From Artemisia argyi (Eukaryota; Streptophyta; Magnoliopsida; Asterales; Asteraceae): a stretch of 64,000 bases of DNA. The position numbers and the translations under genes were made by a program. This document shows positions 23,299 to 33,989 of the stretch, in pieces (the first letter of the stretch is position 1; the number at the start of each line of letters is the position of its first letter). Location: NCBI GenBank assembly GCA_030686995.1, contig CM060708.1:105563350-105627349 (forward strand), read 5' to 3'. The notes under the pieces were generated by a model that saw nothing but the letters and a program-made list of their open reading frames with translations, was not told the DNA's origin and made no database searches.

Positions 23299-23316
23299 CC
23301 CCGGGCTGCGGCGCCA
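23299..23316 (-). other. Ath-2 primer binding site (tRNA-Asp type)
   Basis: The minus strand reads TGGCGCCGCAGCCCGGGG six bases after the LTR end. The first eight bases match the complement of the tRNA-Asp 3' end (TGGCGCCG), and GCC..GGGGA follows with small differences. Athila elements are known to use tRNA-Asp. Confidence 0.75.
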
Positions 23317-23322
23317 AAAACT

Positions 23323-24740
23323 TGATGCGTGGGAATCGCAACAGGCTTTACCTCTCGAGGGATCTCGAGAAGCTTACAACCACCACCAGGCAGTGTACCT
23401 GATTGTTGTAGTATAGTATAGTGACAAGTACCGGGGGATTGATCGTTCAGCTTAGGAATAGTGTCGCTAGGATTAGAAAGCCTAAATACTAGTTCTAAAG
23501 GTGAGGGATGATTATTTTTGTATTTTTATATTTTTATGAAAGCAAGTAAAATCTCGGGGTTTGAAGGATTTGGGCGGAATTAGTTGCTAATCAACTAACC
23601 CAATACTAAGATGCAATCAAAATAAAATACTAGAAGAGAAAATAAACTAAATTATACTAAAGTTGCGAGCAGTAATTGGAGAAAATGTGTTTACTTAGAT
23701 TTCACTACTCCCTAGACATCTTTTACACGTTAATTACTTGTTGTAATTGCATGGATGATGGATCGCATTCCTTAATACCATTAATGGGGTGGCACACATA
23801 ACTCCCCAATTCTATTAGCTCTTATCTCCTCCTACACCATGCCCAGCACAACTATAGGGATTGTAAACAGTGGCTCATGCATTAAATACAACCAATAAAG
23901 ACCTAGTGCACCTCGGTTCATGTTTCTTAAGACGTTCAAGCATGTTACCAAATGGAGATCTGCCAGTTTTCTTAAGCCTAACATATAAATCATTCATCCA
24001 AGACAAGAATAAACAAGTAATCAACACATAATTAACATCTAGGTTTCATTAGATCTAAGCAAACACAAGATAGATCTAGCCTAGCATGATAGAATTAAGA
24101 CAAGAACATGATATAGATAACCAACACATAGACATATTGATTGAATTAGAAGAACACTTATCTTGATTAAACACGCAAGGTATCAAGGGTTTGGAACCCT
24201 TGAAAAACCTGTAAAGTTACACCAAAATCGTACTAGGGTTTCTCCCGAAAACTCCTCTCCTTTATGTGTGAAAATTAGAAAACTATATATAGAAAAATAG
24301 GTTTGACGGCATCAAGAATAAACTTGTGACGCCGTCACCTCGCCGCCAAAACTCTTCTCGGACTGCCTAGATCTACTTCTGACGCCGTCAAGACTTATAC
24401 ACTTCCAGGCCGTCATGACTCTTTTACTCTTGACGCCCTTCCTACGTGACGCCGTCAAATCCGTTCTGGGTCGTCATGGAAATTCATGAAATTTGCTCTT
24501 GACACCGTCAAGGTTTTGCTCTTGACGCCGTCACCTACTTTTCCCAGCATGGAAAATTAAGACTTTGGCGTTTTCTTCACTTTTATTCTCCAAAAACGTC
24601 CGAATTGCTTCCTTTTCCAGATTTCACTCCCAAAGTACCTAAAATCACAAAAAGGAACGATTTAGGGCAATATTTGATCAAATAAATTCGGATTCGGGCT
24701 TAAATGACCCCCTAAAAACGGATCATTTTTCACCTCATCA
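23323..24740 (-). repeat. Ath-2 5' LTR (1418 bp)
   Basis: Near-identical partner of 17029-18447. The TGACG cluster is at 24303-24533, where two of the palindromes have lost a base of the consensus. The TATA box is near 24290 and the tRNA-Asp-like segment at 23403-23430. Confidence 0.9.
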
Positions 24741-25795
24741 ATATAGTTCATAAGGAGTTTTATTCAAAAATGGTCTAATTAAGACTCGATTTAAAATGTA
24801 CGTTGATGTGTCAACGACATTACACCAAAACTTTTGTGGAATGTTTTGTTCATTAAGCATTGTTCTACTCATCTCTTGCAATGTCCGGTTTTTACGTTCT
24901 ACTACACCATTAGATTGAGGAGTACGTGGAGCCGAAAAGTTATGAGGTATACCATTAATATCACAAAAGTTTCCAAATTGAAATTCATTATCAAATTCAC
25001 GACCGTGATCCGTTCTAATAGACACAATATTAGATCCTACTTGATTTTGAATTTTCTTACTTAGAATCTCAAATTTATCAAAAGCTTCATTTTTACTTTT
25101 CAAAAATTTTGTCCAAGTATATCTTGAGTAATCATCAACTATGACCAAAGTGTAGAAGTTACCTCCATAACTTTGTATAGCGGATGGACCAAATAAATAC
25201 ATATGCAAAAGTTCTAGACACCTAGATGTAGAAACCAAGTTTTTAGCCTTATGGCTACTATGGACTTGTTTACCAACTTTGCAAGCATCACAAAAGTGTT
25301 GGTCATATTTCAACTTAGGGAGGTTTCGAACTAAGTCTTCGGAGGAGAGGTTTTGGATTAGTCTCATGTTAGCGTGTCCTAAACGTCTATGCCATAAAGT
25401 TGAAGATTCATCTAATGAGGTAAGACAAAGTTTGTCTCTAGATGTTGGATCCATCTTCATGATGTATACGTTGTTCTTAAGGACACCTTTGGCTATGGTT
25501 ATACCATCTTTAAGTATTTTACTTCCGTTTTCACTAAAAAGGACATTATACTTACTACGATACTAAGGAGATTAAAACCTAAGTTATCAACATGAGCTAC
25601 ATCATCTATAAAAAGGGAGTCATGAGAGATTGTACCTTTTCCGATGATTTTGCTTTTAGCTTTACTACCAAGCGTAACATTACCTCCATCATATTTGTGA
25701 TAAGTAGTGAAGAGGCTTTTGTTACCCGTCATGTGCCTTGAACAACCGCTATCTTTAATCCATTCATCCGGTTCCAAACAAACTTTGAGGCACAC
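24741..25795 (-). pseudogene. Cop-1 protease and integrase N-terminal part
   Basis: On the minus strand the protease is at 25795-25500 with WIKDSGCSRHMTG (active-site DSG kept). The pre-integrase HHCC finger is at 25400-25260 (WHRRLGHANM...FCDACKVGKQ). The integrase core runs to 24741 with RTDHGREF and NGVVERKNRT, which keep the second Asp and the Glu. The first core Asp, normally in HxDLFGP, is replaced by Tyr (LLHMYLFGPS near 25200), so the DDE triad is broken. A frame break near 25500 separates protease from integrase. The core ends where Ath-2 inserted; the rest resumes at 17028. Confidence 0.85.
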
Positions 25796-26875
25796 CTATT
25801 TTATGAAAAACACTCAAACATTTGGTCCCCAATTTCTCATGGGTCTATTTTGGTTAAGCATACCATTAACTTGTTCCAAGTATGAAAATAGAGCATAATG
25901 GTTCCATGACATGTAATTTGGAGTTTGGTAATGTCTAGGAGTGTTTTGGTTCCAAACATGTTGGTAGTTTGGTCGAGCGTTGAAGTTGCTCTTTGGAAAG
26001 GGGCGTTTGGGAATTAGAGTCTTAGATCTTGGTTGAGTAGTCTTAGCTCTAAATTCATTTTTACTAAGTCCTACTCCAGTTTTAAACACAGGTTTTGTTC
26101 CATTTTTATACGTAACTTTAACAAATTTTGAACGATCCGATGTGGATGGAGTTACTGCTGCAGCAGGCCTGGCTGAACCTTCGGGTCCAATGAGCGGAAC
26201 CCTGTATTAGGCTCCGTCTGTTCCGCGGGCTGCTGTAGCAGTTTTGGTTGTTTCTTGTGCAATCTTTTCTTGTTTCGTTTGACCCTTTGAAGTTTCTATT
26301 TTCAGGAATCCTAGTCCTGTTTTATCAAAGGGTGACTTTTGAATTTTCATAATTTCATCCGCACAAGAAATGCTTTTATCGAACTTCTTAAACTTTGTGG
26401 TTTGTTTTATTAGATCATTTTGAGTAATTTTAAGTTTCTCAATTTTGAGTTTAAGTTCTTCACATGATTTGCAAGAAGTGTCAATACCTTTACTCTTTTC
26501 TAATCTCTTAGCTTTTTATTTTAATTCATAAACTTCATTTTCTAAAAACTCCTTTTTAGTTTTCAAAAACTTATTTTTGTTTATGATTTTTAAGCTCAAT
26601 TCACAAAGTTTGTAATATTCTTTTTGTAAGGTGTCATCATCAATAGAGGAGTAAGATGAGTCGGAGAATACCTCATTTGAGTTGTGAGCCATGAGAGCAA
26701 TATCATCATTCTTTGGCTCATCGCCATCTCCTTCATAGTCACTCCAAGCACCACCCACAAAAGCTTGTTGAGGTTTGCTCTTGGGTGGTTTTGGACATTC
26801 TCCTACAAGATGACTTGTGTCTCCACACCTATAGCATTTTCTTTCAACCTTTCCTTTCCTATCATCACGATCTTT
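25796..26875 (-). pseudogene. Cop-1 gag-pol linker with zinc knuckle (broken)
   Basis: From right to left: a TGA at about 26873 just after gag, a CX2CX4HX4C knuckle (CYRCGDTSHLVGEC) near 26805-26850, a Glu/Asp-rich linker, a TAA near 26514, and a Lys-rich coiled stretch. A Cop-1 GC module lies inside the coding path (26163-26232) and introduces a stop. An Asn/Pro/Tyr-rich linker leads to the protease. In frame the knuckle belongs to nucleocapsid RNA binding. Confidence 0.75.
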
Positions 26876-27700
26876 TCAGAAAGTTTTCTTGTCATCTTTA
26901 GGTTGCCTTACAAACTTTCCTCTTCTACGAAAGAACTTTTTGAATTCTCTAACAGCCATAGCATATTCCTCATCATCACTATCCGAAGTAGATTCTTCAT
27001 CATCACTTGATTGGACTCTAGCTTTCAAGGCAATGGACTTAACTTTTTCTTTCTTGCCTCTAACTAGTTCCGAATCTTTTTCCATTACCATTTCATGAAC
27101 TTTGAGGTTTCCAATTAGCTCATCAAGTGACATGTTTGAAAGATCTTTGGATTCTTCAATTGCCGTCACTTTTGCTCTCCACTTCGGATGGAGTGCTCTA
27201 AGAAATTTCCTGACAAAGTTCTTACTACAAAAAGATTCATCAAGTGCTTTTAGTGAAGTAATAATAGTGTTAAACCTAGCAAAAGCATTATCAATAATCT
27301 CATCTTCAGAAATAACAAATTGTTCATATTGTTGAACAAGAAGATCAATTTTGTTATCTTTAACTTGTGAGTTTCCTTGATGAGTGACAATTAAAGATTG
27401 CCAAATATCTTTGGCGGTTTTACACAAAAAGACTCTTTCATATTCTTTCTTAGGCAAAGCGTTGTAAAGCATCATTTTAGCTTCATTATTTTTACCAATC
27501 AATTTCTTTTGATCATCATATTTAATGTTAGTAACTACGTTATCACCATCAATGATTATATACCATAAATCTATATCTTTAGATTTCACGTAAGTTTCAA
27601 AACGGTTTTTCCAATATATAAAACCATTTGCTTCAAAGAGTGGTGGTCTTTGCATAGATTGCCCTTCTTTGTAATTTTCAAAATCCAGGGATCGTTTCAA
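26876..27700 (-). pseudogene. Cop-1 gag (copia capsid, UBN2-type)
   Basis: 274 residues open from ATG 27700. [25 protein letters not shown] is the usual copia gag opening, and the UBN2-type capsid core covers residues about 60-200 ([48 protein letters not shown]). An acidic Ser/Asp/Glu stretch and basic C-terminus follow. It would assemble the particle around element RNA. The frame is clean over this length but ends at a TGA before the zinc knuckle, so the full gag is split. The PBS lies about 45 bp upstream. Confidence 0.8.
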
Positions 27701-27742
27701 GTTTTAAAACACAATATATTTTAAAAGCTTGAGTAACGTAGC

Positions 27743-27755
27743 TCTTGATGCCAAT
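27743..27755 (-). other. Cop-1 primer binding site (initiator tRNA-Met)
   Basis: The minus strand reads TTGGCATCAAGAGC directly after the LTR end CCACA. It resembles TGGTATCAGAGC with one substitution and one extra A. Confidence 0.7.
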
Positions 27756-28879
27756 TGTGGAAAACTAGAAGGGGGGTTGAATAGTTTACCATTTAAAATC
27801 TTTTTAACTTGTTTAGTTAGCTTTGAAACTTTCTGTTTGATCAAAGATATATACACAAACACAATATATAACATGCAAGTAAATGAAAGAAACGATCAAA
27901 CCACAACACGAGTATTTATCGTGGTTCAGCTACAAGGACTCTTTTTCCTTGCCCTACGTCCACGCCCTGAGTATCCAACTCGAGAGTTTCTTTCACTAGT
28001 CAACAAGCTCCTTTCACCGGCGGAGAAAACCTTACACGTCGCTTATACTTTTACCGACACTAAGCTAGATGTCGAGTTCTTTACCAAGGGTACAACCACT
28101 CCCGTTAGTTCTTTTACAAGGGTACAACTACTCCCGATACACTTTGTATTTTGAGGACTAAAATACTAACCGATCACTACTGAAAATACACAATCAATTG
28201 AAGTGTAAACTACACAAGTCTACACAATGCTAAGCTAACAAGTCTTGCAACGTTGTGTTGAATACTTGTTACTTTTAATGAGCTCGTGAATCTCTTTGCT
28301 ACAAAAAGAAACTTCACATACGAAATATTAAAGGGTTAGATGAAAGAATGAGTGTGTGTATGTAAAATATGATGTAGAGTGATAAGCCAAAAATCAACTT
28401 GTGGTTTGGTATTTATAGCAAAGCCTTCTGCAGGCCTGGCGGATACGGCGGAACCCTCAAATGGGTTCCGCCCGTGTACCCCCAGGGTTCTGCCGGGCTT
28501 GCAGTTGGTTTTGCAATAAATCTTGCAAACCAAACAAAGTCACATCTCATTACACCTTGCAAACCAAACAATGTCACATCTCATAATATCTAGTCAAACA
28601 CTAAACTTGCAAGCAACCACATAGTAAGTCAAACACATTTCTTTCCATAAATGTATATTGACAAAACTTGCCATAAATGTGATGTGACAATTCTATTTTA
28701 AGAAATAAAAAGTGTTGTGATTTATGAAATGTAAAGTGTAGCAAAAGTCTAGTTTATGCAAGTCTTTAAAACTAAGATTATGTTTTACTTAGAAACTAAA
28801 TTTTACATTTTGTCGTTAACAAAACCTAGCGAAGATCGTAAAATATAAATAACGTTTTTAGGCGATATTTGTATTAACA
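27756..28879 (-). repeat. Cop-1 5' LTR (1124 bp)
   Basis: On the minus strand it begins TGTTAATACAAATATCG at 28879 and ends CTAGTTTTCCACA at 27756. It matches 4947-5692 over the retained part. GTAAT follows at 28880-28884 and would be the target duplication; its partner is outside the window. Confidence 0.85.
28410..28500 (-). promoter_or_regulatory. Cop-1 LTR promoter: GGCGGAACCC module and TATA box
   Basis: On the minus strand, inverted copies of GGCGGAACCC/GGGTTCCGCC (28435-28500) end about 18 bp before GCTATAAATACC (TATAAATA, 28410-28417). The same layout is in the 3' LTR (5223-5313). Confidence 0.55.
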
Positions 28880-28884
28880 GTAAT

Positions 28885-29182
28885 GGTTCATGGCTTTCCT
28901 CTTGAATCTCGCAATGTTGGCGTGAAGTCTGTAATTACCCACCCATATCGTGCATAAATTGGATACCAAACGCTCTACATTATCAGCCTTAATAAATCAC
29001 ACAAATCCATACCTCTTGTTAGCTTTAGATCTTTTGTCAGGAATGAATGCGTCAATGACTGTCCCATATTGATTGCTAACCCTCCAAAGATCCTTAGCAT
29101 TGAACGAATCAGGGAAATTCGTTATGAAGATGGAGATAGAGATCTTTTGAACCTCTTCCTCCTTGGAACTCCGATTAAACAT
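28885..29182 (-). pseudogene. LINE ORF1-like RRM fragment
   Basis: The minus strand from ATG 29182 reads MFNRSSKEEEVQKISISIFITNFPD..., continuing ...KDLWRVSNQYGTVIDAFIPDKRSKANKRYGFV. This is the RNA-recognition motif common at the N-terminus of plant L1-type LINE ORF1 or LINE-RT fusion proteins. RNP2 (IFITNF) and RNP1 (KRYGFV) are visible. A TGA follows RNP1 at about 28994, and the sense continues (NVERLVSNL...) until Cop-1's LTR cuts it at 28884. The 3' remainder is expected beyond the left end of Cop-1. Confidence 0.7.
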
Positions 29183-29397
29183 ATTAAGCCCTAAATGAAA
29201 GAGTCAATTAAAGAGCCAATTGACTTGGGGGAAATGTTGAGTTGATGATACTGGGAAAAGGTTTTGAAGGAATTAGAGTTTAGTTGATTAAAAGAGGGTT
29301 AATTGGATTTTTGGTGTTGGTGTTGGTGTTTTTCATCGTGAGTTTGTTATTTTTTCCATATTTTGAAGGTTTATTCAGGTGTAGATATTATACATTA

Positions 29398-29571
29398 TGT
29401 CATTGTAGGTTTATCCCTGCAAACCTTGAGAATATTTTTAGCAAATTCGCTCGCACAGTGCCTGATAAGCTCACATTCAAAGAAATTTGGCATATGACTG
29501 ATGCAACTCGCAACGCCTTGGTTTTATATTTTAGTTGGATAGTTTTTTTGTCTTTGAATTTGTTGTGGTGA
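29398..29571 (+). pseudogene. Caleosin/peroxygenase exon-like fragment
   Basis: Plus-strand translation from about 29409 reads [20 protein letters not shown] then [16 protein letters not shown]. This closely resembles the conserved middle of plant caleosins, the lipid-droplet Ca2+-binding peroxygenases. It is preceded by ...TCATTGTAG (acceptor-like) and followed near 29570 by GTGAAAA (donor-like), so it looks like one intact exon. The preceding frame (29284-29397) is hydrophobic and not convincingly caleosin. No other exon is visible nearby. It is a fragment or captured exon, not a gene. Confidence 0.65.
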
Positions 29572-29616
29572 AAACTCGAATAAAAACAATGTGTTGCATG
29601 ATTATAACATATATTA

Positions 29617-29670
29617 GGGGCATGTTTCGATCATCTCGCCCGGGCATCAAAAAAGTTAGAACCGGCCCTG
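29617..29670 (-). mobile_element. hAT-like transposon terminus
   Basis: The minus strand starts CAGGGCCGGTTCTAAC and continues to CCCGGGCGAGATGATCG. CAGGGCCGG-type ends are typical of plant hAT elements. The body would lie to the left, next to the caleosin fragment. I did not find the opposite end. Confidence 0.4.
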
Positions 29671-29672
29671 AT

Positions 29673-31364
29673 TACCTTGTGGAAAACTAGAAGGGGGGGT
29701 TGAATAGTTTTACGTCTTTTTAATTTTATTTTGAAAACTTAGTTTAGTTTTAAAACCTTGTTTGCTTTTAAAACTTTGATTCAATATTATGTGAACTCAA
29801 ATCTTGAGCAATATGAACAAGTATATCTAAGTATAAACAATAATAATAATGTATGCTAAGTATGTGAAATCAACACATGCATAATATAAACAATTGTAAC
29901 TATATACGAGAGATAAGTACGTAATCGTTTATTTTATAATCCTTAGTTATATTTTGTATGAAAACTATACTTGATCGAAATGATCAATTATATGTATGTA
30001 ACCTTTTTAGTTTGATTGTGAAAACTTTGTTTTGTGAATAAAACTTTCGTTTGATCTTTAAGTAAAATTAATACTAGCACTATATGAGCAACTATATATA
30101 TACGTCTACGTCTACAAAAGTAATAACGATATAAGCAAGATAATAAGTAAGATATGGAAAGATCTAACCGCGAGACAAAGGATTTATAGTGGTTCGGCTA
30201 CAAGGACACCTTCCTTGCCCTACTCGACTCCTCGAGTCACCTACTCGAGAGTTTTCTTCAGTATATCAACAAGCTCCCTTATGGCGGAGAAAACCTTACA
30301 CACCTTGGCTTACACAAGTTAACGACACTAAGCTAAATGTCGAGTTCTAATCGTAGCTAGAACCAATCTCACACCAAATATCACACCACGTGATCTTCAC
30401 ACCTTAATCACACCTTCACACCTTCTTCAAGACTTCACACCGTCTTCACACCTTGTCAATCTTCACACCTTCTTCACAACTACTTCACACCAATCTACTA
30501 CACACCTATCTTCTACACACCAATTATCTTCACTACAATCTACTAGCCAATCACACTATCTATATTCCTAACACAACTATCTACAATCAAATATTCACAA
30601 CACACTACACAAAGATATATGTAAATTTTCTTGATGATGCACCAACAACTTGGATGTGGAGGTCACAACAAGTTGTAATACTTCTTGTCTTGGAGGATAG
30701 AAGTATTCTTCTCTTGCACTTGAGAGGATGATGTAAGAATGACTTTGAAACAAAGGATTATGTATTTATGATCAAAGGATTTGGAGAATAGAAATGGGGA
30801 TCTAGAACAGAAAGTTTTGAAGTGCAAAAGGTGAGAAAAATCTGAGGGATGAATCAGTATTTAAAGGGGGGAAAATACTGTTCTGGAGCGTGGCCGGTCC
30901 CCTTAATTGTAGGCCGGTCCCCTTAATGATTAAGGGGGCCGCCTAGTAAAATTAAGGGGGCCGCCCTCCTGAACGTTGGGTTTATTTGTCTTTTTGTGGG
31001 GAAGGTTTTTCTGGATTAGATTTGCCATTTTTGGTTGGAAATTTGAATTCATATATTTATATTGAATTAAACATATTCCTTTAATTCCAAAAATGTTTTG
31101 TAAAAGATATAAAATGTTTTGTGACATTTTATAAAAAATCTAGTGTTTAAGAAAATTGTTCCTTTGATCATAGAATGCAATAAACACTTTGTTTATTCAT
31201 ACCTTAAGTGATTTGGATGTAAAGACAAATGTTAAACACTAAAAACTTGTTTACGTCATAAGTTTTAGATTAATGAGTTTATGCTTTGTAATTATCAAAA
31301 CATAGAGACATTGTTAATATGTTAACAATGTTTTTAGACATTATTAATTTATGTCAACATACCT
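29673..31364 (-). mobile_element. Solo LTR of a SIRE-like copia element with TSD
   Basis: LTR 29678-31359 (1682 bp; minus strand TGTTGACATAAATT...TTTTCCACA), flanked on both sides by TACCT (29673-29677, 31360-31364). It is homologous to the Cop-2 3' LTR but longer. Part of the extra length is a CTTCACACC-rich degenerate repeat (30360-30600). No internal sequence is attached, so it is a recombinant solo LTR. Confidence 0.85.
30858..30975 (-). promoter_or_regulatory. Solo LTR promoter: GGCCGGTCCCCTTAA module and TATA-like box
   Basis: Four inverted or direct copies of a GGGGGCCG/CGGTCCCCTTAA motif (30890-30975) end about 25 bp before TTTAAATACTG on the minus strand (30858-30865). Confidence 0.5.
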
Positions 31365-31769
31365 TAAAAAACATATTTTTTATTAGACCTAATCACGTAT
31401 GGTCAATTATGTTTAGTTAAACTAACAATCGGATTAGATAAACCAAAACAATTTTTATAATAGCTTTAGGAATTTTTTTTAAATATTTGTTTGAAAAATT
31501 CCAAAAACTGTCAAAGCTTTATGTAAAATTATTAAATGTTTTGAAAAGTCTTACATTTTTTGAATTTTGAAATTTAAATTTTTCTGAAAATCTTTGAAAG
31601 AAAGTTTGCATTTTTGAGATTGGGAACCATCATTAATTTTTAAATACAAAATGTAAATTCTTTTGTTTTTTTGAAATATGAGACAAGATTTTAAAAGTAT
31701 ATTAGAGCAAAAACTAAATCATATAACTTGTACATATAGTTGGATTATTTATCGGTCGACTTTTTTAAA

Positions 31770-32240
31770 TAATTAATAAGTAATTAGAAAATAGTATTTA
31801 ATTAATAATAATTAATTAAATAGTGTAAAAATTAATTTTAATTTTCCAGAAAGTTTATTTTATTATTAGGATTGTAAAAATGTGTTTTTCATCTTTGTAA
31901 GTATTTTATTTTACCAAAACTCGCGTTTTATCTCGTACGTTAACGTAAATTTAAATTAAACGTACGCGTTTTTAGGTTTTGAACGTTTCTGGTTATTCCA
32001 ACTTTCCAGTCTTGTTCATATAGCTTATTTAAGCTATTTCCTTGTAGATTCCTTAGTTCAGATCAATCACAAACCCTTTTCTATCCAAATTCACCCGATC
32101 ACAAACCCGTTTGAATACAATCCACACCTCGTCGGGACATAACGACCCGGGGAAACACTATATTCCGCGGAGCATTGAGCCTAAGGAGTTTGACTTTGTT
32201 GACCACATCCGTGGTTGACTGCTTTCGCCTCAATCAAAAT
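31770..32240 (+). repeat. Direct repeat copy 1 of 2 (~470 bp)
   Basis: Contains ACTCGCGTTTTAT, a stretch ending CTCGTCGGGACATAACGACC, and GCCTCAATCA at the end. The partner is 33990-34457. The shared end in ..CAATCA fits an LTR end, but no PBS follows copy 1. Confidence 0.6.
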
Positions 32241-33989
32241 GCTTATTTAAGTATATTAGATTAATTGCATGCTCTAGTGATCCTAGTTGTTCATTGGATC
32301 AATTTGTTGTTTCTATTGCTTGTTTTAACTACCAAAATATGATGATCCTTGGGTATTTGATGTTACCAGTGGTCTAATTGTGCTTAATTTAGTTCATAAC
32401 ATCATACTTCAGCTGTTGGAATGAATCTCATGATCTTAAACATTCACTTGCTTTGAAAATTTCTAACAGACCACATTTGTAGGAGTGTTTGGATTTGCTT
32501 TATGATCTATGTTTAGAATATTTGTGTTTGTTTATTTCTGTTGTAACATGTTCCAATAGCTCACATTAGGTCAAATGCAACAAAAAATTCAGTAGTCATG
32601 TGTTAAAAAGTCAAAATCCACTTCAATTCATTCTCATAGTTTCACTATTAGAATTTTAGAGTCCTTGATCATCATTTTGTGTTCATAAGTTGTACTAGTA
32701 GCTTAATTTAGCTTCATAACAATCTATTATGTCATTTTAAGTTATCTAGGATAGATTCAACTTCACCAAAGTCAAAATTTCATCACAATAGAAAAAGTCA
32801 AAGTTGCATATCTCATGAAAAATGCAAAAATTCCAAGATTTGTTTTGAATTTTGTGGGTAGATTTAGGTCTTGAAACTTTCACAAGTTATTAACCCCCAG
32901 CTGAACTTTGAAGTCCCATTGTCTCTATATTTTTGCAATTTTTTCTGTTGGCCCTACACCCTCCCAAACACACTTGCTGGGGGAGAACCTCCCCTGCTGC
33001 AGCAACACAGTCACCACCACCCCACCTTGCTGAGGTCCTACAGGCCACCTCATTGGGTCCCACAGGCCCCCCTTGGGTCCTTCAACCCCCACTTGTCCCT
33101 CTCTCCATCCCAACCAAGCTCTTGAGCTTATTCACCCTTGTGGGCCCCTTAGAAAGCACCAAACTCTGTCCCATTTTCTAGTTACAAAACAGAAAATCAA
33201 GTGCTTAATTTGGCTTATTGACTTAATCAGTGGGCTTATTTGATAGGTTCTTGCTTATTCATGTCCAACTAACTTATTTGAACCGAAATCCACCCCTATG
33301 GACCCCACGAAGGATCATTTCCATCAAAAGTCAAAGAAAGTCAACTGTTTTAGCTTATTATGTCCATTTTGCTTATTTTTAAGCTAGAAAAAAGTTTTCT
33401 TCACAAAAGTTTTCTATTTTTAGTTTTTAAATAGATTTCTAAAAGAAAAACCAGAAAAATCCAATTTAAAATTAAGTGATAGTTTCTATTTAATATTAAT
33501 TATCTTTTTAATTTTCCTTTTTAGCTTTTTATTAAGTAATTGGCATTTTTATATTTTTCTTAAGTTTATTTTATATTAAAGTATTTTTAGGAATTTTTCT
33601 AGATTTTTCTCTTGTCATTTAGTAATTATTAGAATTAAATGTAGTTTAAGTAATAATTAATTAATATTTAAGTATTAAATGGCAAAATTAGTTTTTATAA
33701 AGTAATACCTAGTTTTCATATTTATCCTAGCTTTTATATGTTATAAAATAATTTTAGGAATTTTCTCATAATTTTTACTGTTAATTTTCTATTTTTGTGA
33801 ATTTAATTAGTTTAATTAGTAATTAATTAATATTTAGTTTAATAATTAGTAAAATAGTTTAAAAACATATAAAACAAACTTTTTATAATTTTTTAGGATT
33901 CCTGTAATGGTTACTTAGATTTATAAATTTTTTCATAATTATCTAAGTCATTTTAGTATTTTTAGTAATTTAAATTAGTTTAATTAATT

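Larger units (their letters stand above)
17029..24740 (-). mobile_element. Ath-2: non-autonomous Athila-like gypsy element
   Basis: A complete LTR-to-LTR insertion of 7712 bp in Cop-1 integrase with a 5-bp TSD. The right LTR is the 5' LTR. The internal order on the minus strand is PBS, leader, gag start, one long gag-protease-integrase-tail ORF and a 2.45-kb non-coding tail. RT, RNase H and the integrase core are absent, so it would need proteins from a relative. The two LTRs differ only at scattered sites in the parts I compared, which suggests a fairly recent insertion. Confidence 0.9.
4947..28879 (-). mobile_element. Cop-1: SIRE/Maximus-like Ty1/copia element, nested
   Basis: Minus-strand copia element about 24 kb long including insertions. 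Its order is 5' LTR (27756-28879), initiator-Met PBS, gag, protease, integrase, [Ath-2 inserted], RT, RNase H, ORF X, ORF Y, [Ath-1 inserted], PPT and a truncated 3' LTR (4947-5692). Lineage call: an AAAAAGGGGGAGAT PPT, a copia-order pol and extra ORFs after RNase H, all typical of SIRE/Maximus. Every pol domain has stops, frameshifts or catalytic changes, so it is not autonomous. Confidence 0.8.

Noticed and set aside
27729..28154. 141-residue ORF antisense to the Cop-1 LTR
   Set aside because: It overlaps the PBS, U5 and R of the LTR; no homologous frame is kept in the other copia LTRs.
32871..33181. Pro-rich ORFs on both strands of a GC island
   Set aside because: Open frames overlap in several phases, have no recognisable domain and sit in AT-rich repeat DNA. 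GC-rich composition explains the lack of stops.
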